Part shown: one piece after another, positions 33,916 through 46,983 of the stretch
Layout: the number at the start of each line of letters is the position of its first letter
How positions within the stretch are numbered: position 1 is the stretch's first letter
Source: Artemisia argyi
Lineage: Eukaryota > Streptophyta > Magnoliopsida > Asterales > Asteraceae
Assembly (NCBI GenBank): GCA_030686995.1
Contig: CM060709.1
Span: 303,195,357-303,259,356, forward strand
Length of the DNA: 64,000 nucleotides
Reading direction: 5' to 3'
Program-made: the position numbers and the translations under genes
Notes under the pieces: model-generated
What the model was told of the DNA's origin: nothing
The model's input: the letters and a program-made list of their open reading frames with translations, nothing else
Databases searched by the model: none

Positions 33916-34222
33916 GCTTTGAATTGGGTTGATGATGGTTTAAGTGAGACAAAAACTTGATTATTTATACACTCATCTGCTAGCAAACCTGACGGTTGAA
34001 ATAAATGTTGACTTTTCTTTGTACTAATTGCCCAACAACCTCAACCTTAACCTCACTTGCTACTCTTTTATGAATTTCAGTTTTAAGTTCTACCAAAAAA
34101 TCATCAAGCTTGCATTTGGACCAGCTATGGATTTTGGTCATGAAAGGTGTGTTTGGCATGTGGCATGGCGATTATCTTGTTATCTTTATTGAAATAGGTG
34201 CTCTCGGAATTATAAAATTAAG
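33260..34222 (+). pseudogene. possible truncated 5' end of an unknown gene
   Basis: A 5'UTR-like segment ends at a donor near 33288. The following exons fit by splice sites and phase: 33388-33425 (start ATG 33421), 34081-34146 and 34198-34222. They read MNFKFYQKIIKLAFGPAM, then DFGHER and CSRNYKIK. No further exon was found before copy C begins at about 34945, so the gene would be cut off there. I do not recognise the protein. A poly(T) run lies in its second intron. Confidence 0.3.
33875..33913. repeat. poly(T) tract, 39 nt
   Basis: Uninterrupted T run; the minus-strand poly-lysine frame across it is an artefact. Confidence 0.9.
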
Positions 34223-34414
34223 GTATATCTAATTTCTTTCATGCTACATTTTTCACTTTACTCACATTCATAGATATACCTTAATGTTAACTACATGTAT
34301 TTTGTCATCATTGAATTTGGTCCTTATGATGATAACATGTGTAACTTATGATGTTTCATTGTGAATCTGTATGATATATATACGAAACCTTTAACCATGT
34401 TTAATTTGTTACTA

Positions 34415-34642
34415 CCTCCGTCCCAAAATATAAGTCCAATTGACTTTTTCAATCGAACTTTTACCTTAAATATTATTGTTTGTATTATATATCACTTGAT
34501 GAAAATTATAGAAAATTATACCAAATTAAAATACATTCAAAACACTATCCATATATATATCTTGCATCAAGTGTTATATAATACAAATAAAAATATTTAA
34601 GGTCAAAGTTCGATTTAAAAAGTTATTTTGGGATAGAGGGAA
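34415..34642. mobile_element. Stowaway-type MITE, 228 bp
   Basis: The ends CCTCCGTCCCAAAATA and TATTTTGGGATAGAGGG are inverted repeats extended inward (caatcgaacttt / aaagttcgattt). TA flanks both sides (34413-34414, 34643-34644), as for Tc1/mariner-derived Stowaway elements. Confidence 0.85.
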
Positions 34643-34983
34643 TATAACATATTGTTAAAAGTTTGTTTAAGTTGTACATGTATGATTATTACTATTTAAT
34701 TTGTGTTTATTTTGATTGGTTAAATGTTAGATAATAATTAATTCGTAGTGTTTAAATCATGTTTGTGTAGCCGGTTAAACAATTATTTTAGGTTGCTGAT
34801 AATTATCTGAATGTTTTAAGCTTATTTTGTGTATAAGGTTAATTGAATTGTGTTTTTTAGGATGTAGATCATGATTATTTTGCTTATTATTGTTTATGAA
34901 CTGTTTATTTTAATTATATTATGGTTAAATATCATGTGCATATATAAGAGAAGACTTCTATTCACTTAAAAAGTTGTTTGCAG

Positions 34984-35773
34984 GAATCCTTCACTCGGGT
35001 TGTGCCACTGTGAAAAGAATGATTGGAGATCTTTTGAACATGGGGTGTGGAGTTTTGTTAAGTCACCATATAGACAAGGAATTTTGGACATTAAGTACAA
35101 TAGCACGGTCGGTGATTCTCTATCCATTTCTATTGAAGAAGGTGCATTTCTTTTTGTGTTAGCATTTCAAATTTGCGATGATGGGCAAGCTTCACATAAA
35201 TTGTCTACTTTAATTATTTTTTTTCTAATTTATAGTTTTTGCAAGTTACTTCACTAGTTCACTGTTTATCTCAATATAACAAATGTCATTTTCACCAGTC
35301 TTGCAGCCTTGGAGGTATGTGTTTCTAGTCGTCGGGTTTGCTCTTTTCTTTGTGGCCCTGGCTATAGAAAAGTAGGTCCCCTTTTACTATAAAATAGTTG
35401 TACAATTATTAGAATTTTAGCTGGTATTCTCATACTTGTTTATTAGGTACATTTTGTCTATGGTTGTTGCTGATGTAAAAGCCCACTCTATCAATCGGAT
35501 GATACGTGTTATTGCACTTTCATGTATTTTTCAGGTCGGTTATGGCCATTAATATGATCACTTCCTTTTTTTCTTTCCGAAGATTTTCAGTTGTCCATGT
35601 TATACTTTTTACTATAATCAAGTTTGTTGCCTCTGATTTTATGGGTTTTTCTTCTTTTTCAGAGCTCTAAAGACACCCGATTCGCATTCGCAGTCGTTGT
35701 TTGTTGTTTGGTAATATACGGTATCAGAAGTATTGTAAACTTGTCAAGTAAGTTCTATTCTGCCCGTATGTAA
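34984..35773 (+). pseudogene. PNET2/NEMP-like copy C, 3' part only
   Basis: Homology to A and D begins inside the intron before exon 34984-35141, at about 34945. Exons 34984-35141, 35299-35314 (micro-exon with TGG, intact), 35447-35534 and 35663-35773 keep splice sites and frame. They read LCHCEKNDWRSFEHGVW, SISIEEVLQPWR and SSKDTRFAFAVVVCC, ending at TAA. The signal peptide, the unknown region and the first conserved exon are missing, and the sequence before 34945 is unrelated. It looks closer to D than to A. A stub such as this is unlikely to make a protein unless it is joined to the exons at 33.3-34.2 kb. Confidence 0.75.
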
Positions 35774-37178
35774 CAATTAGGTTTTCATTCTTTAACAAAC
35801 ATATAACAATGTCGTTTTAGTTACTTCATCATTCGATTTCTAGAATATTAAAAGTAAATTCAACAAATATATTCTGCACTATGTTACAAGATTATTCCAT
35901 GTCACACAATCACTTTCAAAACGCAAAATCCAGACAGCTTAATAATGTCAAGTGTAAAATAGCTGCACGCCTTACACGATCATTAAATTTATTGTTATTA
36001 GAAGTAGTTAACTAATATAAGTTGCATGATCTTATTATTCTTTCATGTAGAACTCATCAAAATTCAAGAAATCAAAGTTTTGGTATTGGAGTGGTGAAGA
36101 ACTCTAGAAGTTAGTGGGCCATGGAGTGGTCAAGATATGCCAAAGTTCAAAGGTTCTGGATTTCCTAGACATCAAGATACGTTAACCATAAAAAATGTAT
36201 TTATGTACATTGGTTTAGATCCTTAGGATCCATGAGTGATAGTGGAGAAAAGCTGTTGTAAAAAAACTCGGCGGGTTACCCTTTTAAATAAGGGTAAGCT
36301 TCGTGATTTTTTTTTTTTTTTTTAATTTTTAACAATGGATCCATTCATAAATGCGTTGAAATTGCCACGCCTAGAGTCTTGTTAATATTTGGGTTTTCAT
36401 TATTTGACCAACATATAATAATGTTCTTTTTGAATATTTAACAGTTAGGTTTTCATTCTTCAACCAACATATAACTATGGTGTCTTACAAAACTAATCAA
36501 TCAATTTCTAGAATATTGAAAGTAAATCCAACAACTAAGTAATTGGGTCGAAATTGCCACGTCTAGAGTCTTGTCTTGATCTCCCATAAAAGTTGCAACC
36601 TTTTTTTTTCCTCAACCTCGTGTTGGACTTTCGCCTTATTTGGCCACTAACGATGTTAGTTTCGTCTGCATTACTGTCGCACTAAAAAGGTAGATTAGAT
36701 ATCTGACTAAAGACACTTTGTCCCAATAAGATTGGATTAAATCCTATTTTTAACAATACTCTTGACTAAACAATAGGTGGAACAACTTGCTTAATTCTGA
36801 TATTATCTGTCAGTATTTCTAACTTTAACATTGTTAAGTGGTAGATTTGCTCATTATGATCGATCAACTTTATTTGCATCAGGTTACTTAGGCTTGTGAG
36901 ATGGACCGTAAAATCGCTTGCAAGAGGTAACCGAAGTAGGCACATCATATCTCTGTAGCTAGCAAGGGATAAAGACTAAACATTTATATATATAAGGCTG
37001 TTATGAAATGAGATTACAAATCTGTAATAAGTAGAGAGTGTTAAGCGATTTTTAATTTATTTATAAATTATGTACTACTAACAAGCTACCCGCACGTTGC
37101 GGCGGCAGATACTCTGTAATAAACAATTTTGACGAACAATATTTTTTGATTACATGTTTTTTAATAATAATGACTTTA
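35774..37178. other. non-coding 3' flank of copy C
   Basis: Aligns with the flanks after A and D, without the hAT MITE and without the long (ATT)n array, of which only a poly(T) is present at 36307-36323. Confidence 0.7.
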
Positions 37179-37480
37179 GGGCTAATGGCTTGTAAATGTA
37201 TCCAAGTTGACATTTTTTGTTGTTTTATGTAGCCATTTTTTTTCCTTATTAAAACACAATTTTTTCAAATTTCGTCTATTTCGTGTATTTTGTGACCATT
37301 TTTTCCTTACTTTTTTTAAATTTGAAAGGGTAAAATGATCATTTTACACGGCTGAATAGTTACAAAATACACACAATAGATGAAATTTGAAAAGATTGTG
37401 TTTTAATAAGGAAAAAAAAAGTTGGCAACATAGAACAACAAAAAAGTGTCAACTTGGATACATTTACAAGTCATTAGCCC
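37179..37480. mobile_element. Mutator-type MITE with about 100-bp terminal inverted repeats, 302 bp
   Basis: The ends are GGGCTAATGGCTTGTAAATG and the complement of CATTTACAAGTCATTAGCCC, with pairing continuing for about 100 bp. A 9-bp duplication ATGACTTTA flanks it (37170-37178, 37481-37489), typical of MULEs. Copies A (15848) and D (45848) carry the empty site. Confidence 0.9.
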
Positions 37481-37489
37481 ATGACTTTA

Positions 37490-38180
37490 CGCATGGCGAG
37501 AATTTTGAGAATAACTTTATTGCAAACTAATTCATATTAAAGGTTAAGTACCTATGCATCACGATGCAATGACGATATAAAAACAGTGGTTAGTAGTATT
37601 ACAATGTTGTGATGACTAGCGGTGCAAGGTACTTGTTAATGAGTAAATGTTGTGTTTGAGTTAGGATCAAATAAGAAGAATAATAAAAAAAATAATGGGT
37701 TGTCATTTGTTATGTGATATTTGAAGTATGAATGCATGTTTTTTCGTGATATTATATAAAAATGTTGGTCAATTAATGTTGGTTTACTTCATGCTTTTCG
37801 ATTCATTCAATATGATGTGGAATATTTAATCAAGTATATATGTTGTTGTTTAAGTATATAATATTTAATTATGTACATTAGTTAAATACCGTGTGTCAAT
37901 ACTGAGTATGATTTGCATTGTTGGAGACATTTTTGTGTGTATTTGTATTGTTATATCATTATTAGCATGTCTTTATAAATGATCGACGACGAAAAAATAA
38001 ATTATTTAAACAGTTAGGTTCTTGTGAGAATTACCGAAAATTCCCGTACTGAACCAATTACTATACTGGAACAGTTCCGAAGAACTTGGGACGGTTATTG
38101 GTTCTACTTTTTCCATATTTTCGGTTCTCGTTTTTCGGGACAATTCCGATTCGAGACGGTTCCGGTACCATGGATACGTA
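37490..38180. other. end of duplicated flank, then unassigned sequence
   Basis: Similarity to the A and D flanks ends near 37690. The stretch 38020-38175 has many ggttc/gaacc and cggttccgg motifs, as in hAT-type MITEs, but no complete ends. Confidence 0.5.
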
Positions 38181-40613
38181 TCTTTTATATAATAAAAGAA
38201 TTACATCATTTCGGAGTGTTTTTCCAAATCTCTTCTCATTGAAAAAAAAATTAGACCAATAGGAGAGCTCGATTTTGCCATGTAGGCGAAATCAAGCAAT
38301 ATGATTGGTCAATAGAAAGTCAAAATTAAATTAATTTTGGTCAAACTTAATAAATTTGGTGAAAATTTTTGGTTAAGAAAAAAAATGCAAAAAAATATAA
38401 GTGTCAGATTTATGAAAATAAAAACTTAAAAAGAGAGGAAGTAATTAATAAAACTTTAGTGGTTGAATTTTACATAAAATATATGGAGCTAAGTGTAAAA
38501 TTACAAGTTCCATGTTTTTTAATAACTTAAAAAAAAAAACACAAATAACCCTTACACTTTATACCTCTTATAACTTATAATATGAGCTTTGTTTAAAATG
38601 ACATGAGTATTAGTATTAGTTTCAGACTTTCATCTATTTAAATTACAAAATTTTGTAAATATGCGAATGAGTTTTAATATCTTTAGTTGTAGACTTTCAT
38701 CCATTAGAATATATATTTTTTTTAAATAAGGACTCATGTTATATTTAAAAGTTTAATTTATGCGTATACGGGTTTGAATATTAATACTGCTAAATTATTA
38801 GTAACGGGAATATAAATATCAAATGTTAAGCACGAGTTACTGTGATATGAAAATAATATACGTGATTCTACTTATAATGACGATTTTAACTTCATTAACG
38901 TTCATTTATGTGCTACTAAACTCACAAATTTTGTACAACATGATATCAATAGTTAAAGTTAAACAATAACATCAACATCAACCTCAACATATCTGTCAGT
39001 TAAAAACATTATACGGATGTGAGATACCATTCTTCTATACTTATGATTTATGTGTTAACCTCTTTTTGCTTCTCGATAGAGTCTGAAAGTGACCTCAATA
39101 TAACTTTGGCTTATGTATTATCTAACTGATAATTTTTAGTAACCTATTTTATGGTTTAACTTTTTTGTTATACACACTAACTTTTAGTAATTTTTTTTTT
39201 TTATGTTTTATCGAAAACTTCTACACTTAATATTTGTGTTTTTACTATAAACACACTAAGCTATGATAAAATTAGTTGTGAGTTCAGAGGTTTGTTACTA
39301 AGCTTCTCAAAAAAGCTTATAGCTTTATCATAAACTTATTGTATTATGGTAATTGAATAAACCAATAAGCACTTTTAATAAGCATAACCAAACACCCCTT
39401 TAGTTATAATATGAAGTTTTCTTATTTGATGTTATAACTAACTATGTTGTTATCCTCACTATAATGCAACATGTAAGTGGTTTTTGCAGTTTTATGATCT
39501 TATCACACACACTAAAGTGCAATGCAATTTGTTGTGTGTGTTTTTAGAAGAGGATTAAGTATCAACACATGATTGTCATGGAAGAATTTTATACGCCTGC
39601 TCAAGGTATGAATGTATAATTAAGTTGACTTGCTGATTTAGATATTACATGAATGTATTTTAATGTACCAAAGATGTATTTTAGTGCATATATGATGAAT
39701 TTTATAGTAGGAATTCTTAGCAGGTGTCTTTGAATGAGTTAATAAAACTTAGCAGGTGTTTGTTGTCATTAATAACACTATGGGTATTAATCAACGGTCT
39801 AAAATATGGGTGTCTTTTACCTTGATGATATAGGCCAATTGTAAAGAAAATTGCACTAAAGTGAAAAGTCGGTAAGGATTCAAACAATCCTAAAAGACTT
39901 GCGAATGTATTCTTTGTCATTTTTTTCATGCATTTATAATTTATTTATGAAAGTAATTATAATTTCCTTATATAGTTCGGTCTCAGAAAAAAAAATTTGT
40001 TTTTATACATTAAGACATAAACGTAAGATTAAATTTGAGTTCTACCCATCACATTCTCTTTTTTTTTTTTTTTTTTTTTTTTATAATAAATAAGCTATAG
40101 TGTAAGCATCTATGTTAATTTGGTAATTTTAAGATCAAACATGAGAAGTAAATAACACAAATTTATAAAAATGCTATTTTTCAAACAAAAATGTACATTA
40201 CTAAACATGGTATGATGGTTATTCATAATCAAAAAAATGAATCAATCTTCAAAGTTATCTAAATATGCTACATATTTTAACAAAAAATTAAGCAAAAGAA
40301 TTACCACGATTACAAAATATATCATAAATTGATAGCAAGGGTTTGCAAAACTAAAAGCATATATCACTAAAATGTCATATAAATCAAGTATCATCATGTG
40401 ATTTTGCTTGAATAATAAAATATAATTTTTAACCCAAAAGCATTATCCTAAGATAATAAGTAGATTATAACATATATACATATGATTTTTTATTTTTAGT
40501 CCACCAAGTAAAACCAATTGAAGTATGTTAAGAGATTTATTTTTTAATCGATGATAATATATAATCAAAACAAAATTTTAAAAACCTTGTGCGTGCACAG
40601 GTATTATAACTAG
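38181..40613 (+). mobile_element. Helitron 3, non-autonomous (2.4 kb)
   Basis: The left end TCTTTTATATAATAAAAG follows an A. The right end has a stem CCTTGTGC/GCACAGG, then tattataaCTAG before T. Together they give the expected insertion between A and T. No RepHel coding sequence and no recognisable captured gene is present. A worn MITE end (ccaaacaccccttta, near 39400) and poly(T) (40060-40082) lie inside. The element ends about 30 bp upstream of the promoter block of copy D. Confidence 0.7.
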
Positions 40614-40689
40614 TTATTATTTACCCAACTTGAATCAAATTGGGCGGGTGTATTAAGCCCCCGAAAAACAAAAATAATAAATAAAAGCC

Positions 40690-43600
40690 AAACAAATTAA
40701 ACACCCAATCCTTCCTCCGCTCAATCAATCATTCATTCCGGTGTTGGTCTCCATCGGTCGGTAAGTTCTCCGTACAGTAGTTTATTACTACTATAATTAT
40801 ATTTAGGGCTTAGTTTATTATTATTTGTTAATGCGGTTAACTTGTTACTAGTTTGTTATTATTATATTTAGGGCTTAGGTTTTGTGTGAATTGTTAGTTA
40901 TTATTATTATTATTGATTTTACAGATTTCCGTTTGTTATGCAATCTGTTTGCATGTTATTATCCTCACTTTAAACTAGAGCAGCGACTTGTTTTGACGTT
41001 TCTTCACTCCCTCGTTTTTTAGTTTTCAACTACTATACTCTTTAGTTGGTATCATCATATTTGTCAATTTCATTTACTTTTCAAACAAAAGTAATATGTC
41101 TGTTTACGGGACTCTTAATTTAGAGGAGGCATATATGTACTTGCATTTGATGATGAATGAGGGGGACGTCTCTTTATTGGGCTAGGAAACCACCAAAGAC
41201 GTCTCTTCCTGTTTCCTTTTGAGTATAGTTTTTTTACAAACAATAACTAAAAATGAAAAACCGGACATATAGCTGATTTGATGATGTTTTTGATGTGCTT
41301 GTTTTGGAAAATGATCTTAGGATGTTTAGGTATCTTGTTATTGCCATTACAATATCTTCCCTTATTAGTTATAACACATGTGATGGAGTTTTTTTTGGAA
41401 CATTGCTTAAGGGCTTCATACTATTCACGTACTTGTGTAAAATCAAAATGCGTAAGAATAGGATGTATGCATGTGTTTGTGCACACTTAAGCTTGTAAAT
41501 GCATATACGCAATCGTTGTTCTAACCAGTCAACACTTGTTGTCTTGCATCCGTGAAATTATGGTCTAGCGGTAGCTAAGTACAGAGTGTTAAGTGATTCT
41601 GAATTTCATTACTCTATAAATTATGTACTATAAGTGAAATTACAAATCTGAAATGAGATTCTCGAAAAAAAAATTCGGTTTGAAATTCGTTGTATTTTTT
41701 ATATTCTGACCTCGTATAAGTTAAAAAGCCACCTATGTTACTTTGATTTCCGTGACATATATCAATGTCTTTGTTTTACAGGTTATTTGCCTGTTGTACA
41801 CTTTTTTACAAGATAGTTCTGCTACCGGGTTCAATGACTATACGCTTCATCATACTTGTTCTCCTGGCTCTACTAACCTCCAGTGTAACCAGCGACATCA
41901 CCAGGAGTTCGGATCATCATCAACTCAAGAACCCAGTGAACGTCTCTTCATGGGACTTATTAGAATCTATTGCCAGCAGCATCGATTCTCGCATTGATAT
42001 GATGTCTGGTATATATTTCAGCGACATTTGGAAGCACTCGTTGTGGGATGGTGTATGTGCTAATTTTCATTTGCAACTTGATTTTCGTATACTACAAGTT
42101 TTTTTTATAATTTCTTATAAGTATGAATGTATGTATGTGTGTTTGTTTGTGTGCAGTATGCTGGTTCCTCAAGATCATATAGACCCACCGGTGTCAAGAT
42201 CATGAATGAAAGGCTCACAGATAGGCAGTATGTCAAAAGCCGGATCCAGATCGCTGGGTCCATACTCCTCGGCCCCGAAAAATCCTGGTCAACCCTATAT
42301 TCCATCACACCACGTGAGCGCTATTCTGTCGACGCAAAGTTGCAGTGCGTCCATTCTACGGTATAACTCTTATCTAATCAAACATTTTTTACTTTCCACT
42401 TCTTGTTTTAGATCGCTCATTTTTTGACTGAGATTGGTTCGTTTTAGATGACTTTATTTGCCAAACATTGTGGTTTTCGAAATCTATTCCGGATTAGGCG
42501 GCCGTTTAAGAACCTCTGCAATCACGTGGCAAACAGGACAAAAATAGAGGAAGCATTCATTGTCGCCTGTGGCTCAAAAAAGTTCAATGGACATGGTAAC
42601 TACATTACAATTTATTTATTTCTATTATTTATTATTATGTTGCGTTGACTTATACTTTTCATCATTATACGAAGCTATATTTGTTTAAATGTGCTTAAAC
42701 AGTAAAAATCGTTTTCTGTTAAATAATCCCTCTAAGAGGATGTGCGGGGGTGAATAAGTAGTTTCCAATAAGCAGGTTGGAACATGCTTCTTTCAAAGTG
42801 CTTATTTGAGACAAAGCTAAAATTGTTTATTTTTTACCATCGTATCCCCCCAATATAAATTTTTTTTGTTGCTCTTTCTGCTTTTTACCTATTTATAAAA
42901 AATCAGATCCAAAACATATTTCTTGAAGTGCTTATTGTTAAGCAGCTTGTAAGTCTTTATTTATAAACATAAGCAGGAAAAATTTAGCAATCCCAGACAA
43001 CCCCCAAGAAACGAACCTAAAATGGCATCAAGCTACTAAAATGTACCTCTATTTACAGTTGCCTTAGATTTTAGTATAGTGGAACACCATATTGCAGCTT
43101 AATTTGAACCTTTGAAATTCCAGCGGTCAGTCTGAGCAATCCCAGTCTCGAGGTTACACCCTCTCCACTGGACGACTCAGCGGAGTATTGCGAGCGTATA
43201 GCTGTCAATGGTGTATCACGACTAAATTTTGGGAGTTTTGCTAAAGTATATCGTGTTTTGTTGAAAGCAACAACAGTGTCAAGTTTTGCGTGGTATGAGA
43301 GGACGCAAATTTGTTTTCACGGGTAAGTAAGGGTCTTGTCTTTTAGGTTCTACTACATCAATCATTGATTCTGATTACAGAATCCACTTTATTACCGCTA
43401 ATCTGAAAAATGAATAAATCAATTATGGGGGTTGTATATGTTCAACCGTTTTCCTTTTGGCTAAATATTGTCATATGACCTATTTAACCTGTTTGAAAAA
43501 ACAGAATCACAATAATCTTAATGTTTGATGTGCTTATATAAGAAGACTTCTATTCACTTAAAAAGTTGTTTCCAGGAATCCTTCACTCAGGTTGTGCCAT

Positions 43601-44455
43601 TGTGAAAAGAATGATTGGAGATTTTTTGAACATGGGGTGTGGAGTTTTGTTATGTCACCATATAGACAGGGAATTTTGGACATTAAGTACAATAGCATGA
43701 TCGGTGATTCTCTATCCATTTCTATAGAAGAAGGTGCATTTCTTTTTGTGTTAGCATTTCATGAGATTTGCGATGATGGGCAAGCTTGGCATAAATTGTC
43801 TACTTTTTTTCTTTTTCTTTTTTTCTTTCTTTTTTCTTTCTTTTTTTCTTTTTTTTTTTTTTTTTTAATATATAGTTTTTGCAAGTTACTTCACTGTTTA
43901 TCTCAATATGACAAATGTAAATGTATGCATTTTCACCAGTCTTGCAGCCCTGGAGGTATGTATTTCTAGTCGTCGGGTTTGCTCTTTTCTTTGTGGCCCC
44001 GGCTATAGAAAAGTAGGTCCCCTTTTACTATAAAATAGTTGTACAATTATTAGAATTTTAGCTGGTATTCTCATACTTGTTTATCAGGTACATTTTGTCT
44101 ATGGTTGTCGCTGATATAAAAGCCCACTCTATCAATCGGATGATACATGTTATTGCACTTTCATGTATTTTTCAGGTCGGTTATGGTCATTAATATGATC
44201 ACTTCCTTTTTTTCTTTCTTAAGATTTTCAGTTGTCCATGTTATATTTTTTTATTCTTTCATGTATTTTTTCTTTCTTAAGATTTTCAGTTTTAAATCAA
44301 GTTTGTTGCCTCTGACTTTATTGGACTTTTTTATTCTTTTTCAGAGCTCTAAAGACACCCGATTCGCATTCGCAGTTGTTGTTTGCTGTTTAGTAATATA
44401 CGGTATCAGAAGTATTGTAAACTTGTCAAGTAAGTTCTATTATGCCCGTATGTAA
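40690..44455 (+). CDS. PNET2/NEMP-like (DUF2215) nuclear-envelope protein, copy D
   Basis: A 5'UTR exon ends at 40760. Coding exons are 41834-42052, 42157-42360, 42448-42595, 43124-43322, 43576-43733, 43940-43955, 44088-44175 and 44345-44455, all GT-AG and in phase: 380 aa, no stop. Order of features as in copy A: signal peptide, a region of unknown origin, EYCERIAVNGVSRL, QICFHG, CHCEKNDWRFFEHGVW, FVMSPYRQGILDIKY, SISIEEVLQPWR, IFQSSKDTRFAFAVVVCC with one membrane segment. The central membrane passes usual in the family are absent. Relative to A it lacks the solo LTR, the fold-back element and the Tourist MITE, so it has the less altered structure. The acceptor used in A before the start codon (ccag) has become ccgg, while an alternative AG (tttacag, 41781) appears upstream, where A has tttacgg. 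In that case in-frame ATGs further upstream (41765) are not in the exon. Confidence 0.62.
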
Positions 44456-46498
44456 CAATTAGGTTTTCATTCTTTAACAAACATATAACAATGTCGTTTT
44501 AGTTACTTCATCATTCGATTTCTAGAATATTAAGAGTAAATTCAACAAATATATTCTGCACTATATGTTACAAGATTATTCCATGTCACACAATCACTTT
44601 CAAAACGCAAAATCCAAACAGCTTATTAATGTTAAGTGTAAAATTGTTGCACGCCTGTACACGATCACTAAATTTATTGCTAGAAGTAGTTAACTAATAT
44701 AAGTTGCCTAATCTTATTATTCTTTCATGTAGAGACACATCAAATGTCAAGAAATCAAAGTTGAAGAAACTATAGAAGTTAGTGGGCCATGCAGTGGTCA
44801 GGATATGCCAAGGTTCAAGGGTTTTGGATTTCCCAGGCATCAAGGTACGTTAACCATAAAAATTGTATTTATGTACATCGCTTTAGATCCTTAAGATTCA
44901 TGAATAAGCTTTTGTAAAAAAGCTGGGCGGCTTACAGTTTTAAATAAGGGTAAGCTTTGGGATTGTTTCTTATTTTTTACAGTTGATCCATTCATAAGTA
45001 AATGTGTTGAAATTGCCACGCCTAGAGTCTTGTTAATATTAGAGTTTTCATTATTTGACCAACACATAACAATGTTCTTTTCGAATATCTAACAGTAAGG
45101 TTTCCATTCTTCAACCAACATATAACTATGGTGTTTTAGAAAATTAATCAATCGATTTCTAGAATATTGAAAGTAAATTCAACAACTAAGTAATTGGGTT
45201 GAAATTGCCGCGTCAAGAGTCTTGTCTTGATCTCCCATAAAAGTTGCAACCTTTTTTTTTTTTTTTTTTTTTTTTTTTCAACCACATGTTGGATCACTTA
45301 TTTGGCTAATAGCGATGTTAGTTTTGGTCCTACATTACTGTCGCACTAAAAAGTTAGAATAGATATCTGACTAAAGACGTTTTGTCCCAAGAAGACTGGA
45401 TTGTTTCCTATTTTTAACAATATTCTTGACTAAACACGAGGTGGAACAACTTGCTCAATAGTGATATTATCTGTCAGTTTTTTTCTAACTTCAACATTGT
45501 TAAGTGGTAGATTTGCTCATTATGATTGATCAACTTTATTTGCATCAGGACATGCACTTAACAGCGAAATGGCTTGTGAGAGGGATTGTTAAATCGCTTG
45601 CAAGAGGTAACCAAAGCAGGCACATCTTATCTCTCAAGCTAGCAAGGGATAAAGACTGAACATTTATATAAGGCTGTTATGAAATGAGATTACAAATCTG
45701 TAATAAGTAGAGAGTGTTAAGTGATTTTTAATTTATTTTTAAATTATGTACTACTAACAAGCTGCCTCGCGCAATTGCGACGGCGGATACTCTGTAATAA
45801 AAAAATTTGACGAACAATATTTTTTGATTACATGTTTTTAATAATAATGACTTTGCGCATGGTGAGAATTTTGAGAATAACTTTATTGCAAACTAATTCA
45901 TATTAAATGTCAAGTACCTATGCATCACGATGCAATGGCGATGTAAAAGCAGTAGTTAGTAGTATTACAAGGTTGTGATGACGGGCGGTGCAAGGTACTT
46001 GTTAATGAGTAAATGTTGTGTATTAATCGTCAAAATATTATATAATGTGTAAATATAGAGAAATATAAATTAGTTCTTGTAATATATAGAGTAAATAATT
46101 TTTCTAAAACTTAAAAACTTTAAAATAGTAATGTGTTATACCTAAAATACTACTATTTGAAATTCAAAATTTTTTACTTCCATACATAAAAAAGTTTGAC
46201 TTGATTTTAAATGGGTGAAAATCATCAAATAGTAACCAAGTTTGAGATCTGTTATAATTTTTTCACTTACACTTTATATCGACTATAGTAACCAAGTATT
46301 GAAATCGCAACAAGCATTTTATAATCTTTCAATAGACGTGCACTTTCATATACTTTCAACGAATTATTATTTTTTTGTTTTGTTTACATTTTTTCTTTCC
46401 GTGATAAAATTCGCATGACATATCAGATGTAATTTAACACTAATATGGCATTTCGAACACTAAACAACAATAATAAAACTGGCATAAGTATTTGAGTA

Positions 46499-46548
<50 letters not shown>

Positions 46549-46891
46549 CTTTTCTTGCAATGAAAAACTCACATTGATGGCTTTCCAACCATATATCATA
46601 TATTGTATTTGAATTATAGATTATAACAATTCATTTATAAAAATTCTATAATCACAGGTGATGTTGTAAAAATTACATGTGATTAAGATCACATTTGGTA
46701 GAAATCACATGTGATTTTATGTGTTTTATACAACTTTGAGGAATTAACTACACTAATCTACAATTCGAAATATAATGCGTTATATATAGTTGAAAAGTTA
46801 GGAATGTCTAGTTTTCAGAATTAAAAAAAAATAATAATAAGGATAAAACTTTTAGAGTTTTGTAGAAAAGTTATTTCATTTTACTTATTCA
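44456..46891. other. non-coding 3' flank of copy D up to a breakpoint
   Basis: Aligns with 14079-19145 after copy A, minus its LINE and hAT MITE. The similarity stops at about 46885. Six bases (tattca) follow, and from 46892 the sequence is that of the B segment (from 26361). Confidence 0.75.
46506..46545. repeat. poly(A) tract, about 40 nt
   Basis: Occupies the place of the (TAA)n array in the A flank (18742-18836). Confidence 0.9.
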
Positions 46892-46983
46892 GTTTTTAAA
46901 ATTAATATAGTGAATTTTCGACTTTCCCAATTTTGTATATCATGATTGTATCGTTTTACTTATTCAGTTTGTTTTCTTTGAAG

